64,000 nucleotides of DNA from Planctomycetota bacterium (GTDB taxonomy: Bacteria > Planctomycetota > J058 > JAJDCQ01). Below the pieces are notes generated by a model that was given only the letters and a program-made list of their open reading frames with translations, had not been told where the DNA came from and made no database searches. A program made the translations under genes and the position numbers. The stretch spans positions 98,594 to 162,593 of the forward strand of contig JAJDCQ010000186.1 of assembly GCA_029260755.1 (NCBI GenBank), in the 5' to 3' direction. Positions 34,302-42,832 of this stretch are shown here, in pieces. The first letter of the stretch is position 1. Every line of letters starts with the position of its first letter.

Positions 34302-36218
34302 CTACGGCGTCGATGGCGTCGGCGCCGGCGCGGGCGGCGCAGGCGGCGCGAGCTGGACGTCGGCGCCGATCGTGAGGTGATCGGCGGCCGGCCCCTCGAC
34401 CGCGAAGTCGAGGTTGATCAGCTCGATCCCGAAGAACGCCGGGATCTGGAGCTGCGCGTTCGTCATGAGCGACGGCAGCATCGCGTCGAGCGCGAGGGTG
34501 AGCAACGTCTGGAGACGGAGCGGGTCGAGCGCCGTCATCGGCTGGTCGCGCACGTCGAACAGGAAGGTCGGCCGCTGCGGGATCGCGATCGTCAGGACGT
34601 TGGTCGCCGAGTCGATCGTGACGTCGACGGCGACGTCGGCGTGGACGGTCAGACCGACGATCGGCTCGAGGACGCCGTTCTGGTCGACGAGCACCTCGAG
34701 GTAGAGCTCGCCGATCTGCATGTCGACGAAGCCCGCCCCGCCGAGCCGCACGTACGGCGGCAGGCCGGCCGAGAGGCGCAGGATCATCGGCGTCGTCGGG
34801 TCGATGTGACCGTCGAGCTCGGGGAAGAGCTGCGCGCCGAGGGCGCCGAACTCGAGCGAGCTGATCCCGCCGAACCCGCCGCCGGCGAGCATCGAGTCGT
34901 CGAGCTCGAACTGGATCAGGCCCGACTGCCAGGCGACCGTCATCGCCATGTTGATCAGGTCGTCATCGATCGTCGCGGCGATCGCCTTGTTGGTCGTGAG
35001 GACCGGCGGGCTGCCGGGCGTCGCCATGTAGCCCGGCGGCGCGGTGACGCCGGGGGCGAGCGGCGCGTCGAGGCGGACGCCGAGGCCGACCTCGAGGCCC
35101 GTCGAGTCGATCGCGATGGTGCTGGGGACGATCTGGTAGGTCAGGTCGACGGCGTTCAGGGTCACCGTGCTCGGACCCATGAGCGAGTTGAGCTCCTGGT
35201 CGAGGAACGCGGGGATCTGCTGGTTCAGGGCGTCGACGAGCTTGTCCTGGACGAGGTCGCGGACCGTGTTCTTGACGAGGTCGACGACGAACTGGGGCAC
35301 GCCGTTCAGGGTGATGCCGAAGCCCTGGAGCGTGACCGAGTTCGGGTCCAGCGCGCTCGTGACCGTGCCGTCGGGCTGGATCGTGAGGCGCGCGACCGTG
35401 TCGATGATGATCTTGTCGGCCGTGATCTGGCCGCCGACGTTGAACGGGATCGTGAATCCGCCCTGGTCCTGGGCGACGAGGTCGATCACCACCTGATCCA
35501 TCTCGGCGTGGATCGCGACGCCGTCCTGGACGAGGTCCATGCCGGCGGTGAGGCCCTGGCTCTGGAGGTCGGTGACGTCGATCTGGACCGTGACGACGCC
35601 GAACAGGAACGACGTCGCGAAGATCGGGTTGAGCCCCATGACGATCGGCGCGAGGTCGATCGTCGCGAGGAAGTCCCGGTTCAGCATGTCGATCAGGAAC
35701 GGGAGCGCCTGCGCGTTCAGCCGGACGATCGCCGCGTCGGGAACGACGGCGGCCGGGTCGCCGTAGCTCCCCGAGTACATGTAGGAGCAATGACTGAAGA
35801 ACCGATCGCCGGCGCGGTTCTCCGCGCGGACGGAGATGTGGTTCATCCCCTCGGTCATGGCGATCGGACCGGCGAAGCGGCCGTCGGCCTCCATGATCGC
35901 CGGCTGCCCGTTCACCGTCACGCTCACCACGTCGCCGGCGACGGCGGTGGTGTGGCCCTGGACGAGCGCGTCCGGAGCCGTGTGCCAGGAGCCCGGCACG
36001 GGCGTGTCAATGATGATGGCAGGCTGCGTGGGTCCGGTGACCGCCGGCGGGCCGGCGGTGCCGCCGCCCTTGTTCCCGTTGCGGCTGTTCGACCCGATGT
36101 TGCATCCGGTCAAGCATGGGAAGGCGATCGGCGCTACCGCTACCAGCAGCAGCGAAAGAATGACGGCGGTCAGCGTTCTACAACGCGGCCGCCCGCACGG
36201 GTTGGCGTGCATCAGCAT
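34302..36218 (-). CDS. Large lipoprotein with Ig-like and TULIP (BPI-like) domains
   Basis: The protein has 638 residues. A lipoprotein signal ends LTGC at about residue 39, followed by a Gly/Asn linker. Residues 65-145 look Ig-like (DTPVPGSWHTAPDALVQG, VTVNGQPAIMEADGRF). The rest is beta-rich with amphipathic helices (ALPFLIDMLNRDFLATIDL, LVDALNQQIPAFLDQELNSL, TLALDAMLPSLMTNAQLQIP) arranged twice. This resembles the two halves of the BPI/LBP tubular lipid-binding (TULIP) fold, ending IPAFFGIELINLDFAVEG. A periplasmic lipid carrier is therefore plausible but unproven. The stop is a TAG at 34302; the preceding 290 bases form a structured leader. Confidence 0.6.
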   Translation of the reverse strand: MLMHANPCGRPRCRTLTAVILSLLLVAVAPIAFPCLTGCNIGSNSRNGNKGGGTAGPPAVTGPTQPAIIIDTPVPGSWHTAPDALVQGHTTAVAGDVVSVTVNGQPAIMEADGRFAGPIAMTEGMNHISVRAENRAGDRFFSHCSYMYSGSYGDPAAVVPDAAIVRLNAQALPFLIDMLNRDFLATIDLAPIVMGLNPIFATSFLFGVVTVQIDVTDLQSQGLTAGMDLVQDGVAIHAEMDQVVIDLVAQDQGGFTIPFNVGGQITADKIIIDTVARLTIQPDGTVTSALDPNSVTLQGFGITLNGVPQFVVDLVKNTVRDLVQDKLVDALNQQIPAFLDQELNSLMGPSTVTLNAVDLTYQIVPSTIAIDSTGLEVGLGVRLDAPLAPGVTAPPGYMATPGSPPVLTTNKAIAATIDDDLINMAMTVAWQSGLIQFELDDSMLAGGGFGGISSLEFGALGAQLFPELDGHIDPTTPMILRLSAGLPPYVRLGGAGFVDMQIGELYLEVLVDQNGVLEPIVGLTVHADVAVDVTIDSATNVLTIAIPQRPTFLFDVRDQPMTALDPLRLQTLLTLALDAMLPSLMTNAQLQIPAFFGIELINLDFAVEGPAADHLTIGADVQLAPPAPPAPAPTPSTP

Positions 36219-36514
36219 CGATCCTCGGTCGGTGCATCGGGCGCCAGTCGTCGTGGTTCGGTGTGGGGCGAACCAGGACGTCCCCTCTGGCTAACGCGAT
36301 GCGTTGGAAGCGCTTGGGTACCTTCGCGTACGAATCACAGGGCGATCGCCGTGCCGAAAGAGCTTGGGTCCCGCACTTACCCTCAAAGCGGGTGGCCTGC
36401 GAATGATACCGCGGGGTCCCCTCGGGGCAAGTTACCTCGCTACCGTGTCCATCCGGCAACGGGCTGGCGGCGAGCTTCCCGAATCCGGGATGTCCGCCGT
36501 CACCTGTTCGTAAA
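36219..36514 (-). promoter_or_regulatory. Structured, less GC-rich leader of the TULIP-like lipoprotein gene
   Basis: This 296-base gap between the TetR gene and the lipoprotein start holds no gene. Read on the minus strand it has several strong hairpins: CCCCGAGGGG, CCCGC paired with GCGGG, the palindrome GGCGATCGCC, and GGTACC near AAGCGCTT. The base composition is visibly less GC-rich than its flanks. This looks like a promoter plus a folded 5' UTR. It does not match a riboswitch class I can name. Confidence 0.4.
36477..36490 (-). terminator. Short hairpin after the TetR gene
   Basis: TCCCG and CGGGA form a 5-bp stem around AATC, 25 bases past the TetR stop at 36515. There is no T-tract; it is a weak candidate. 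Confidence 0.3.
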
Positions 36515-37246
36515 TCACGACGGGGATGGGCCCAACGTGCCCCGTCCTTCCTCGAGGTGGCTCCTCAGGTATCCCCTGAGGAGCCGCCGGGTCTCCTCCA
36601 CGATCGTCTTCGATCGTCGCGGCCCGACCCGGACCATCATTCCGAAGAGCGGCCCCGCCACCACGACGACGATGGTCGCGACCGTCCTCCGTCGGGCCGG
36701 CCCGAGATGGCCGAGCGGCTCGGCGAAGAGGCGCTCGAGCCGCTCCGCGAGGACCTGGTCGTGCTCCCAGTCCTTGTCCTGGAGCTCGGCGCTCGGTCCC
36801 TGGAGCCAGACGACGCGGAAGCCGAGCTCGTTCCGGTAGAAGTCGGCGACCGCGTCGATGATACGGTCGAGGATCTCCTCCCATTTGCCCGCGAACTCGC
36901 CCGGGTCGACGTCGTCGCGGAAACCGGCCTCCTCGAGGACCCGGTCGAGGCGCTGGAGGCTCCGCATCGCGAGGGCGTCGACGAGCGCCTCCTTGTTCGG
37001 GAAGTACTGGTAGATCGACCCGACGGCGACGCCGGCCCGCTCCGCGACGCGGTTGGTGTTGAACGCGGCGAGGCCCTCGTCGTGGAGCACCTCGGCGGTC
37101 GCGTCGAGGATCGCGTCGACCCGATCGAGGCTGCGCTTCTGGACCGGCCGGCGGCGGCCGTCGTCGGGCGCGGTCGTTCGGGCGGCGGATCTCGCCGAGC
37201 GGGCGGGCTTCGCGCCGGCCTTCTTCTTTCGCGTCGCGCGCGCCAT
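36515..37246 (-). CDS. TetR/AcrR-family transcriptional regulator
   Basis: The protein has 243 residues from the ATG at 37246 with GAGGAGAGG upstream. A basic N-terminal tail (about 30 residues rich in Lys/Arg/Ala) precedes the TetR helix-turn-helix: DAILDATAEVLHDEGLAAF, TNRVAERAGVAVGSIYQYFP, NKEALVDALA. This is a full DNA-binding signature, unlike the N-terminal domain of the protein starting at 196. The ligand domain covers the rest. It might control the ferritin-like/DUF362 gene upstream or the lipoprotein downstream. Confidence 0.9.
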   Translation of the reverse strand: MARATRKKKAGAKPARSARSAARTTAPDDGRRRPVQKRSLDRVDAILDATAEVLHDEGLAAFNTNRVAERAGVAVGSIYQYFPNKEALVDALAMRSLQRLDRVLEEAGFRDDVDPGEFAGKWEEILDRIIDAVADFYRNELGFRVVWLQGPSAELQDKDWEHDQVLAERLERLFAEPLGHLGPARRRTVATIVVVVAGPLFGMMVRVGPRRSKTIVEETRRLLRGYLRSHLEEGRGTLGPSPS

Positions 37247-37302
37247 CGCCTCTCCTCGAACGTGAGTTCTCGCTCACATCTTGCGATGGCGAACGGGGGC
37301 GG

Positions 37303-39147
37303 TCAACGACGCATGTTGAAGAAGCGGCGCAACGCCCACCGGGCCATGCGCATCGGCGGGCCATGGCCGCGGAGGGGCGGGAACGCCTCCTCGTCCATCG
37401 CGGCGAGGAAGAGCGACCCGCGGCCGCTCGCGAGGACGTACATCGGATCGGCCATCAGGCTCAGCGCCGTCGACAGCGGGTCCGAGCGGGGGTGGCGCCA
37501 GCGCGGGATCGGGTCGGTCGCGCCGACGACCCGCATCCGGCCGCTCGGGTCGCCGAACCAGTGACACGCGGCCGCGGTCACCCGCGTCGCGGTCGGCTCG
37601 GGCACGCCGGCCGCGCGGGCGGCGGCGATGTCGACGGCGATCGCGTCGGCGCCCGCCCACAGGCGGCGCGGATGGCGCGGCCGGGCCGCCCCGTACATCC
37701 CGAAGAGGCCGTCGGCCGCCACGTCCCAGCCCTCGAGGATCGCGAAGTGGAAGGGGAAGTCGGCCAGCAGCGTCATCGTCGCCGAGTGCCGCTGCGCCTG
37801 GCGCTCGGCGAACATGTAGCGGTCGTGGCGTGGCCCCAGGCCCTCGACCGTCGCGAGGGTCGACCAGAGATGCTCGGTCGGGTGGCCGCGCAGCTTGCCG
37901 AAGGCGATCCGGAAGTCGGCCTCGGCCCACGTCCGGGAGACCGTGTCGTGGGCCATCCCGCGGGCGAACCGGTGCGGGATCTGCTCGGTCGAGGCGTCGA
38001 TCACCCGGTAGCCCGTTCCGCCGTAGCCGAGGTAGCGGGCGACGCTCCGGACGTCGCGCCGGTCGAAGAAGACGTCGTAGAGGTTGGGCCCCTCGACCGC
38101 GGCGACGTCGGCGACGCCGAGGGCGCGGAGGCGACGGGCGAGGGCGTCGACGAGGTCGGGGTCGGTGTGGGTCGCCCGGTCCTCGCGCCGGTAGCCCATC
38201 ATGAAGCTCGGCTTGATCGCGATTCGCATCCGGTGGAGTGGGCGATCGAGCTCGGCCGCTCGCGCGCGAAGCCGAGCGTCGAGCTCGGCCCGATCGAGGA
38301 TCGTCTCGAGGGCGACGCGCTTGTCGTCGCCGGCGGCGCCGGCGAGGGCGTGGACCTCGCCGCCGGTGCCGAGCGGGCTCGCCACCTCGCTGACCGACCG
38401 CCGCTCGCGCGCCACGTAGACCTCGTTGACGGCGCGGAGCCGCTCGGCGAGGGCGTCGGCCGTCACCCCGGGAACGATCCGGTCGTCGTCGTCGATCGAC
38501 GCGATGAACGCCGCGAAGACCTTCGCGTGCTCGTCCTCGTCGCGCGCCATGCCCGCCAGCTCTTCGATGAGCTCGGGGTCGGCGTCGCTCGCCCGCGCGA
38601 TCTCGACCATCCGATCGAAGCAACGCGCGGCGGTGAGCTCGGCGTCGAGGTTGAAGAGGCAGTAGTGGCGGAAGCCGCGGAAGTCGAGCGCCTCGGCGAC
38701 CTCCTCGGGCACCTTGCCGGCGAGCGCGCCGACGCGGGTGAGGGCGGACGCGGCCGACACGAGGAGCGGCGCCTCGGCAAAGCGCCGGTGGTGGAGGGTG
38801 GAGGCGCTCCAGCCGCCGACCGCGCCCGAGATCTGCGCCGCGAGGGCGCGGGCGCGGGTGGCGAGCGATCCGTTCCGGAGGAGCAGGCCGCGGAGGAAGA
38901 CCGCGTGCATCTCCTCGTCCTTCCACACCCAGATGAGGGCGTGGCGGAGCACCTCGCGGACCTCCTCGGGGATCGGCATCGCGTCGAGCTTCTCGCGGAT
39001 GATCCCTCCGCGGTAGCCGGTCGCGACGATCTGCTCGCGCTCGAGCCCCATCAGGAGGAAGGCGAGCAGCTCCTGATCGGGGCGCCCCGCGAACCGCTCG
39101 GCGTAGGCGCGGAGCTCGTCCTCGAACTCGCGGTAGACCTCACCCAT
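37303..39147 (-). CDS. Ferritin-like diiron domain fused to DUF362 domain
   Basis: The protein has 614 residues. Residues 1-230 carry a complete ferritin-type diiron set: E36/E38 (GLEREQI), E78-x-x-H81 (KDEEMHAVF), E170 (LDAEL) and E204-x-x-H207 (EDEHAKVF). Residues about 305-600 match DUF362 (IAIKPSFMMGYRREDRATHT, VIDASTEQIPH, KLRGHPTEHLWSTLATVEG, GADAIAVDIAAARAAG); the ferredoxin-like cysteines often linked to DUF362 are absent. No signal peptide. DUF362 proteins are uncharacterised; the fusion suggests an oxygen- or iron-dependent modification step. The ATG overlaps the sulfatase stop by 8 bases. Confidence 0.78.
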   Translation of the reverse strand: MGEVYREFEDELRAYAERFAGRPDQELLAFLLMGLEREQIVATGYRGGIIREKLDAMPIPEEVREVLRHALIWVWKDEEMHAVFLRGLLLRNGSLATRARALAAQISGAVGGWSASTLHHRRFAEAPLLVSAASALTRVGALAGKVPEEVAEALDFRGFRHYCLFNLDAELTAARCFDRMVEIARASDADPELIEELAGMARDEDEHAKVFAAFIASIDDDDRIVPGVTADALAERLRAVNEVYVARERRSVSEVASPLGTGGEVHALAGAAGDDKRVALETILDRAELDARLRARAAELDRPLHRMRIAIKPSFMMGYRREDRATHTDPDLVDALARRLRALGVADVAAVEGPNLYDVFFDRRDVRSVARYLGYGGTGYRVIDASTEQIPHRFARGMAHDTVSRTWAEADFRIAFGKLRGHPTEHLWSTLATVEGLGPRHDRYMFAERQAQRHSATMTLLADFPFHFAILEGWDVAADGLFGMYGAARPRHPRRLWAGADAIAVDIAAARAAGVPEPTATRVTAAACHWFGDPSGRMRVVGATDPIPRWRHPRSDPLSTALSLMADPMYVLASGRGSLFLAAMDEEAFPPLRGHGPPMRMARWALRRFFNMRR

Positions 39148-40705
39148 CGCCGTCGTCCTCGATGTCGCTCCGCCGTCGGCGTCCGACGACGCGGGCGAGG
39201 AGGCCCGCGCCGAGGAGGACGGCGAGCCCGGCGAGCGCCCAGGTCCCGATGGGCGGCGGCGGCACGTCCGGGGCCGGGCGCGGCACCGACGCGAGCCGGC
39301 GTCGGAGCGCGGCGAGGGCCGTCGCCTGGGCCGGATCGCCGGCGGCGTTGCGCGACTCGCGGGGATCGGTCGCGTGGTCGTAGAGCTCCTCGCCGCGCCG
39401 GCGGCCCTCCCACGCGATCAGGCGCCGGCGCTCGTCGCGCAGCGTGATGCCGACGCCGGATCGATCCTGGAAGAAGGTGACGGCGGGTCGGTCCCACGCC
39501 CGGGTCGGATCGTCGAGGAGCGGGACGAGGCTGTCGCCGTCGACCTCCGGCGGCGCCTCGATTCCGACGAGCTCGGCGAGGGTCGGGAGGAGGTCGACCA
39601 GCTCGACGACCCGGGCGCACCGGGCCGGAGCGCGTCCGGGCGCGGCGATCACGAGCGGCACCCGGGTCGCCGGCTCGTAGAGGGAGCCGTGCTTCGCCCA
39701 TTTGCCGCGCTCGCCGAGGTGGTAGCCTTGATCACCGAAGACGACGACGATCGTGTCGTCACGCAGGCCGAGGCGGTCGACCGTGGCGAGGAGGGTCCCG
39801 ACCTGCTCATCGATGTAGGAGACGCATGCGTGGTAGGCGGCGAGGGCGGATCGCGCGTCCTCCTCGGTCGCCTCGCGGCGGACGAAGACATCGACGTTCG
39901 GGGGCAGCGCCCAGGGCACGGCGCCCGCCGGAGGCGTCGGCTTCGGCGCGAAGTCGGGCGGGAGGGGCGGCAGCTCGCCGTCCTCGAAGCGCTCGAAGAA
40001 GCGCTTCGGGGCGAGGAAGGGGGCGTGGGGGCGGCGGTAGCCGATCCCGAGGAAGAACGGCCGGTCGCCCCGGCCGTGCTCCTCGAGCAGCTCCACCGCG
40101 CGCCTCGTCGTCACGTCGTCGCGGTCGGCGCCACGCCCGCCCCGGTCGCTCGCCTCCTCGATGGGGCCCCAGCGATCCGAGCCGCTCTGGTAGTCGCGGA
40201 ACCTGGCGGTCGTCCGGTTGTCGAGCCGCGGCGGCGTCCCGCCGACGTCCCACGAGATCGGGTCGTCGTCGTCGTGATGGAAGATCTTCCCGGCGCGCGC
40301 CGTGAACCAGCCGGCCCGTCTGAAGAGCTGCGGCAGGGTGACCACGTCCGGAGCGCGCTGGCGGAGGAAGTCGAAGTGGGTCATGACCCCGATCGTCGAC
40401 GGGTAGCGCCCGGTGAGGAATGACGCCCGCGACGGGACGCACAGCGGGTACTGGCAGTGCGCCTGCTCGAAGACGACGCCGCGGGCGGCGAGGGCGTCGA
40501 TCGACGGAGTGAAGGCGACCTCGTCGCCGTAGCATCCGAGGCGCGGGGCGAGGTCGTCGATCACGATGAAGAGGACGTTCGGCCTCGCCCCCGTCCCGGT
40601 TCCGTCGGCGTCCTCGGGTCGGGCCGGCACGGTCGCGCCGATCAGAGCGAGTAGGCACGCGGCGATCAGGAGGTGGGGGCGGCGGACCGCGCGGCGGCTC
40701 TTCAC
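39140..40705 (-). CDS. Exported sulfatase, iduronate-2-sulfatase-like, first copy
   Basis: The protein has 521 residues and a GTG start. A signal peptide (residues 1-30) is followed by metal-binding VLFIVIDDLAPRLGCYG and the formylglycine motif C89-VPSR in PLCVPSRASFLTGRYPS. FGDQGYHLGERGKWAKHGSL contains the other metal and active-site residues. A C-terminal helix (WALAGLAVLLGAGLLARVVG) with an Arg-rich tail anchors it in the membrane. C89 must be oxidised to formylglycine by an enzyme not encoded in this window. It hydrolyses sulfate esters, probably on a polysaccharide. It is a tandem duplicate of the gene just upstream. Confidence 0.9.
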   Translation of the reverse strand: MKSRRAVRRPHLLIAACLLALIGATVPARPEDADGTGTGARPNVLFIVIDDLAPRLGCYGDEVAFTPSIDALAARGVVFEQAHCQYPLCVPSRASFLTGRYPSTIGVMTHFDFLRQRAPDVVTLPQLFRRAGWFTARAGKIFHHDDDDPISWDVGGTPPRLDNRTTARFRDYQSGSDRWGPIEEASDRGGRGADRDDVTTRRAVELLEEHGRGDRPFFLGIGYRRPHAPFLAPKRFFERFEDGELPPLPPDFAPKPTPPAGAVPWALPPNVDVFVRREATEEDARSALAAYHACVSYIDEQVGTLLATVDRLGLRDDTIVVVFGDQGYHLGERGKWAKHGSLYEPATRVPLVIAAPGRAPARCARVVELVDLLPTLAELVGIEAPPEVDGDSLVPLLDDPTRAWDRPAVTFFQDRSGVGITLRDERRRLIAWEGRRRGEELYDHATDPRESRNAAGDPAQATALAALRRRLASVPRPAPDVPPPPIGTWALAGLAVLLGAGLLARVVGRRRRSDIEDDGDG

Positions 40706-40746
40706 ACACCGATGTTCGTCGTCGGCGGGCGAGAATCAAGGGGGCG
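40677..40746. repeat. Direct repeat, sulfatase copy 1 upstream block
   Basis: The 5' end of the first sulfatase gene and about 38 bases before it match 42316-42386 with one substitution and one single-base insertion in the non-coding part. The shared core is ACCGATGTTCG followed by CGGCGGGCGAGAATCAAGGG. It marks the edges of the duplication and a conserved regulatory block. Confidence 0.65.
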
Positions 40747-40790
40747 AGCGCGCTCGGGTCACGCCTCGATCCCCGGGGCGCGCCGCGGAC

Positions 40791-42344
40791 TCAGCCGAGG
40801 TCGTCTTCGCTGCTGGCCCGGGGGCCGCGGCGCCTCATGCGAATGAGGAGGGCGGCGGCAAGGAGCGCCGCGCACCCGAAGAGCGCCCACCGCTGGATCG
40901 ATCGTCCGGAGCCCGGAGGCGCCAGGGGCGCCGGGCGGGGCACCCCGGCGAGCAGGTCTCGGAGCTCCTCGAGGGCTGCGGCCTGGTCGGGGTCTCCGAC
41001 CACGCTTCGCGACTGTCGCGGGTCGGCCTCGAGGTCGTAGAGCTCCTCGTGACGTCTCGGCCCCTCCCACGCGATGTACCGGTGGCGCTCCGTCCTCACC
41101 GCCGTTCCGACGAAGGCGCCCGACCGCGAGAAGGTGAGGGCGGGGTGCGGCCAGGGGCGCGTCGGCTCATCGAGGAGGGGGATGAGGCTGTTCCCGTCGA
41201 CCTCGGGAGGTGAGGCCAGTCCGGCCAGCTCGGCGAGCGTGGGGAACACGTCGACGAGCTCGACGAGCCGGGCGCAGCGGGCGGGGTCGCGACCGGGGAC
41301 GTCGAGGATCAGCGGGACTCGCGTCGCCGAATCATAGAGCGATCCGTACTTGCCCCACTTTCCTCGTTCTCCGAGGTGGAAGCCGTGGTCGCCGAGAAGG
41401 GTCACGATCGTTCGCTCGCGCAAGGCCAGTCGATCGAGCGCCGCGAGGATCCGACCGATCTGCTCGTCGATGAACGCGACGCAGGCGTGGTACGCGAGAA
41501 GCGCGTCTCGAGCTTCGGCCCGGGTCGCGCTCCGGTCTCGGAAGATGTCGGTGTTCGGCCCAAACGCCCATGGGCCCGCCCCCTCGGGCGGGGTCGGCTT
41601 CGGCATGAAGTCAGACGGCAGACGAGGCGCCGTCCCTCCCCGTTCGAAGAACCGTCTCGGGGCGAGGAGCGGCGCGTGCGGACGAAAGAACCCGACGCCG
41701 AGAAAGAAGCTCGTCCCCGCGTGCTCTTCGAGGAGCTCGATCGCGCGGTCGGCCGTGTCGACGTCCCTCCTGACCTCGGGGCGGCTCGGGTCGACGGGAC
41801 CCCAGTCGTCCGACCGCTCGAAGTGCTTCCGCATCGCTTCTGGCGAGCGGCCGGTGGGGTTCGGCGCCCTTCCGCCGATGCTCCAGGACGCTGGGTCTTC
41901 GTCCTTGTTGTGGAAGACCTTGCCAGCCCGCGCGGTGATCCAGCCGGCGCGGCGGAAGAGCTGCGGGAGGGTGACGGCGTCCGGCGCCAGGTCGCGGAAG
42001 AACTCCAGGGGGGCCTGGGTCGTGACTCCGAGCGAGGCCGGGTAGCGACCTGTCAGAAACGAGGCGCGTGACGGAGCGCAGAGGGGGTACTGGCAGTGGG
42101 CCTGCTCGAAGACGACGCCGCGGGCGGCGAGGGCGTCGATCGACGGGGTGAGCGCGGCCTCGACGCCGTAGCAGCCGAGCTGGGGCGCGAGGTCGTCGAC
42201 GACGATGAAGAGGACGTTCGGCTTCGTCCTGGGCCCAGGGCCGCCGGCGTCCTCGGATCGTGCCGACCCGAGCCCGCCGACCAGAGCGGCGAGGCACGCG
42301 GCGATCGCGAGGGAGGGGCGGCGGACCGCGCGGCGGCTCTTCAC
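40791..42344 (-). CDS. Exported sulfatase, second copy of the tandem pair
   Basis: The protein has 517 residues and a GTG start. The N-terminal MKSRRAVRRP is the same as in the other copy. The formylglycine motif is C89-APSR (PLCAPSRASFLTGRYPA), the metal motif VLFIVVDDLAPQLGCYG, and LGDHGFHLGERGKWGKYGSL is in place. A C-terminal helix (RWALFGCAALLAAALLIRM) with a basic tail predicts a membrane anchor. The two copies diverge most between residues 110 and 260, where substrate specificity usually lies. It needs formylglycine maturation encoded elsewhere. Confidence 0.9.
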   Translation of the reverse strand: MKSRRAVRRPSLAIAACLAALVGGLGSARSEDAGGPGPRTKPNVLFIVVDDLAPQLGCYGVEAALTPSIDALAARGVVFEQAHCQYPLCAPSRASFLTGRYPASLGVTTQAPLEFFRDLAPDAVTLPQLFRRAGWITARAGKVFHNKDEDPASWSIGGRAPNPTGRSPEAMRKHFERSDDWGPVDPSRPEVRRDVDTADRAIELLEEHAGTSFFLGVGFFRPHAPLLAPRRFFERGGTAPRLPSDFMPKPTPPEGAGPWAFGPNTDIFRDRSATRAEARDALLAYHACVAFIDEQIGRILAALDRLALRERTIVTLLGDHGFHLGERGKWGKYGSLYDSATRVPLILDVPGRDPARCARLVELVDVFPTLAELAGLASPPEVDGNSLIPLLDEPTRPWPHPALTFSRSGAFVGTAVRTERHRYIAWEGPRRHEELYDLEADPRQSRSVVGDPDQAAALEELRDLLAGVPRPAPLAPPGSGRSIQRWALFGCAALLAAALLIRMRRRGPRASSEDDLG

Positions 42345-42386
42345 ATCACCGATGTTCGTCGGCGGCGGGCGAGAATCAAGGGGGCG
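42316..42386. repeat. Direct repeat, sulfatase copy 2 upstream block
   Basis: Partner of 40677-40746. It lies between the second sulfatase gene and the stop of the small membrane protein at 42395, 50 bases apart. A shared promoter or ribosome-entry region is implied by its conservation outside the coding part. Confidence 0.65.
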
Positions 42387-42394
42387 GGGGACGC

Positions 42395-42832
42395 TCAGAT
42401 CGTGAGACCGGCGATGAGGGCGATCGGAAGGATGAGGCCCGCGAGGAAGAAGAGGCAGCCCGTCCCTCGGATCGCGGTCGCTCGTGGGGCGTCGCGGGAG
42501 ACCAGGAAGCCGTGGGTCAGGAGCGTGACCAGGACGATCGGGGTGAGGGTCGCGACGGCGCCGAGCACGCCCGGCGGGACGAGCGGATCGAGGATCTCGC
42601 CGGCGGGAGCGATGAACATCCGCGAGAGGCCCGTCCCGGTTCCGACGAGGGAGGCGATGGCGCCGAGCGTGCCGCCGACGGCGAGCGAATGGGCTGCCGC
42701 GAAGGGATCGGTGACGCGATCGAGCAGGCCGTCCGCCCGGCGCGCGGGGACGGGGCAGGGAGGCGCGCGACGAGGCCGGGGGCGCGGCGCGACCACGGGG
42801 CGGCGCTCGGTCGGCGTCTCGGGAGCCGTCAC
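42395..42832 (-). CDS. Small membrane protein, last gene of the radical SAM operon
   Basis: The protein has 145 residues and a GTG start that overlaps the signal peptidase stop (GTGA). A Pro/Arg-rich first 30 residues precede three or four hydrophobic stretches (SLAVGGTLGAIASLVGTGTG, GVLGAVATLTPIVLVTLL, GCLFFLAGLILPIALIAGL). No family is recognised; I place it in the operon only by coupling. Confidence 0.55.
   Translation of the reverse strand: MTAPETPTERRPVVAPRPRPRRAPPCPVPARRADGLLDRVTDPFAAAHSLAVGGTLGAIASLVGTGTGLSRMFIAPAGEILDPLVPPGVLGAVATLTPIVLVTLLTHGFLVSRDAPRATAIRGTGCLFFLAGLILPIALIAGLTI

Noticed and set aside
36219..36514. c-di-GMP-I riboswitch
   Set aside because: Only fragments resemble the consensus; the tetraloop-receptor and the ligand-binding bases cannot be found, so only a structured leader is reported.
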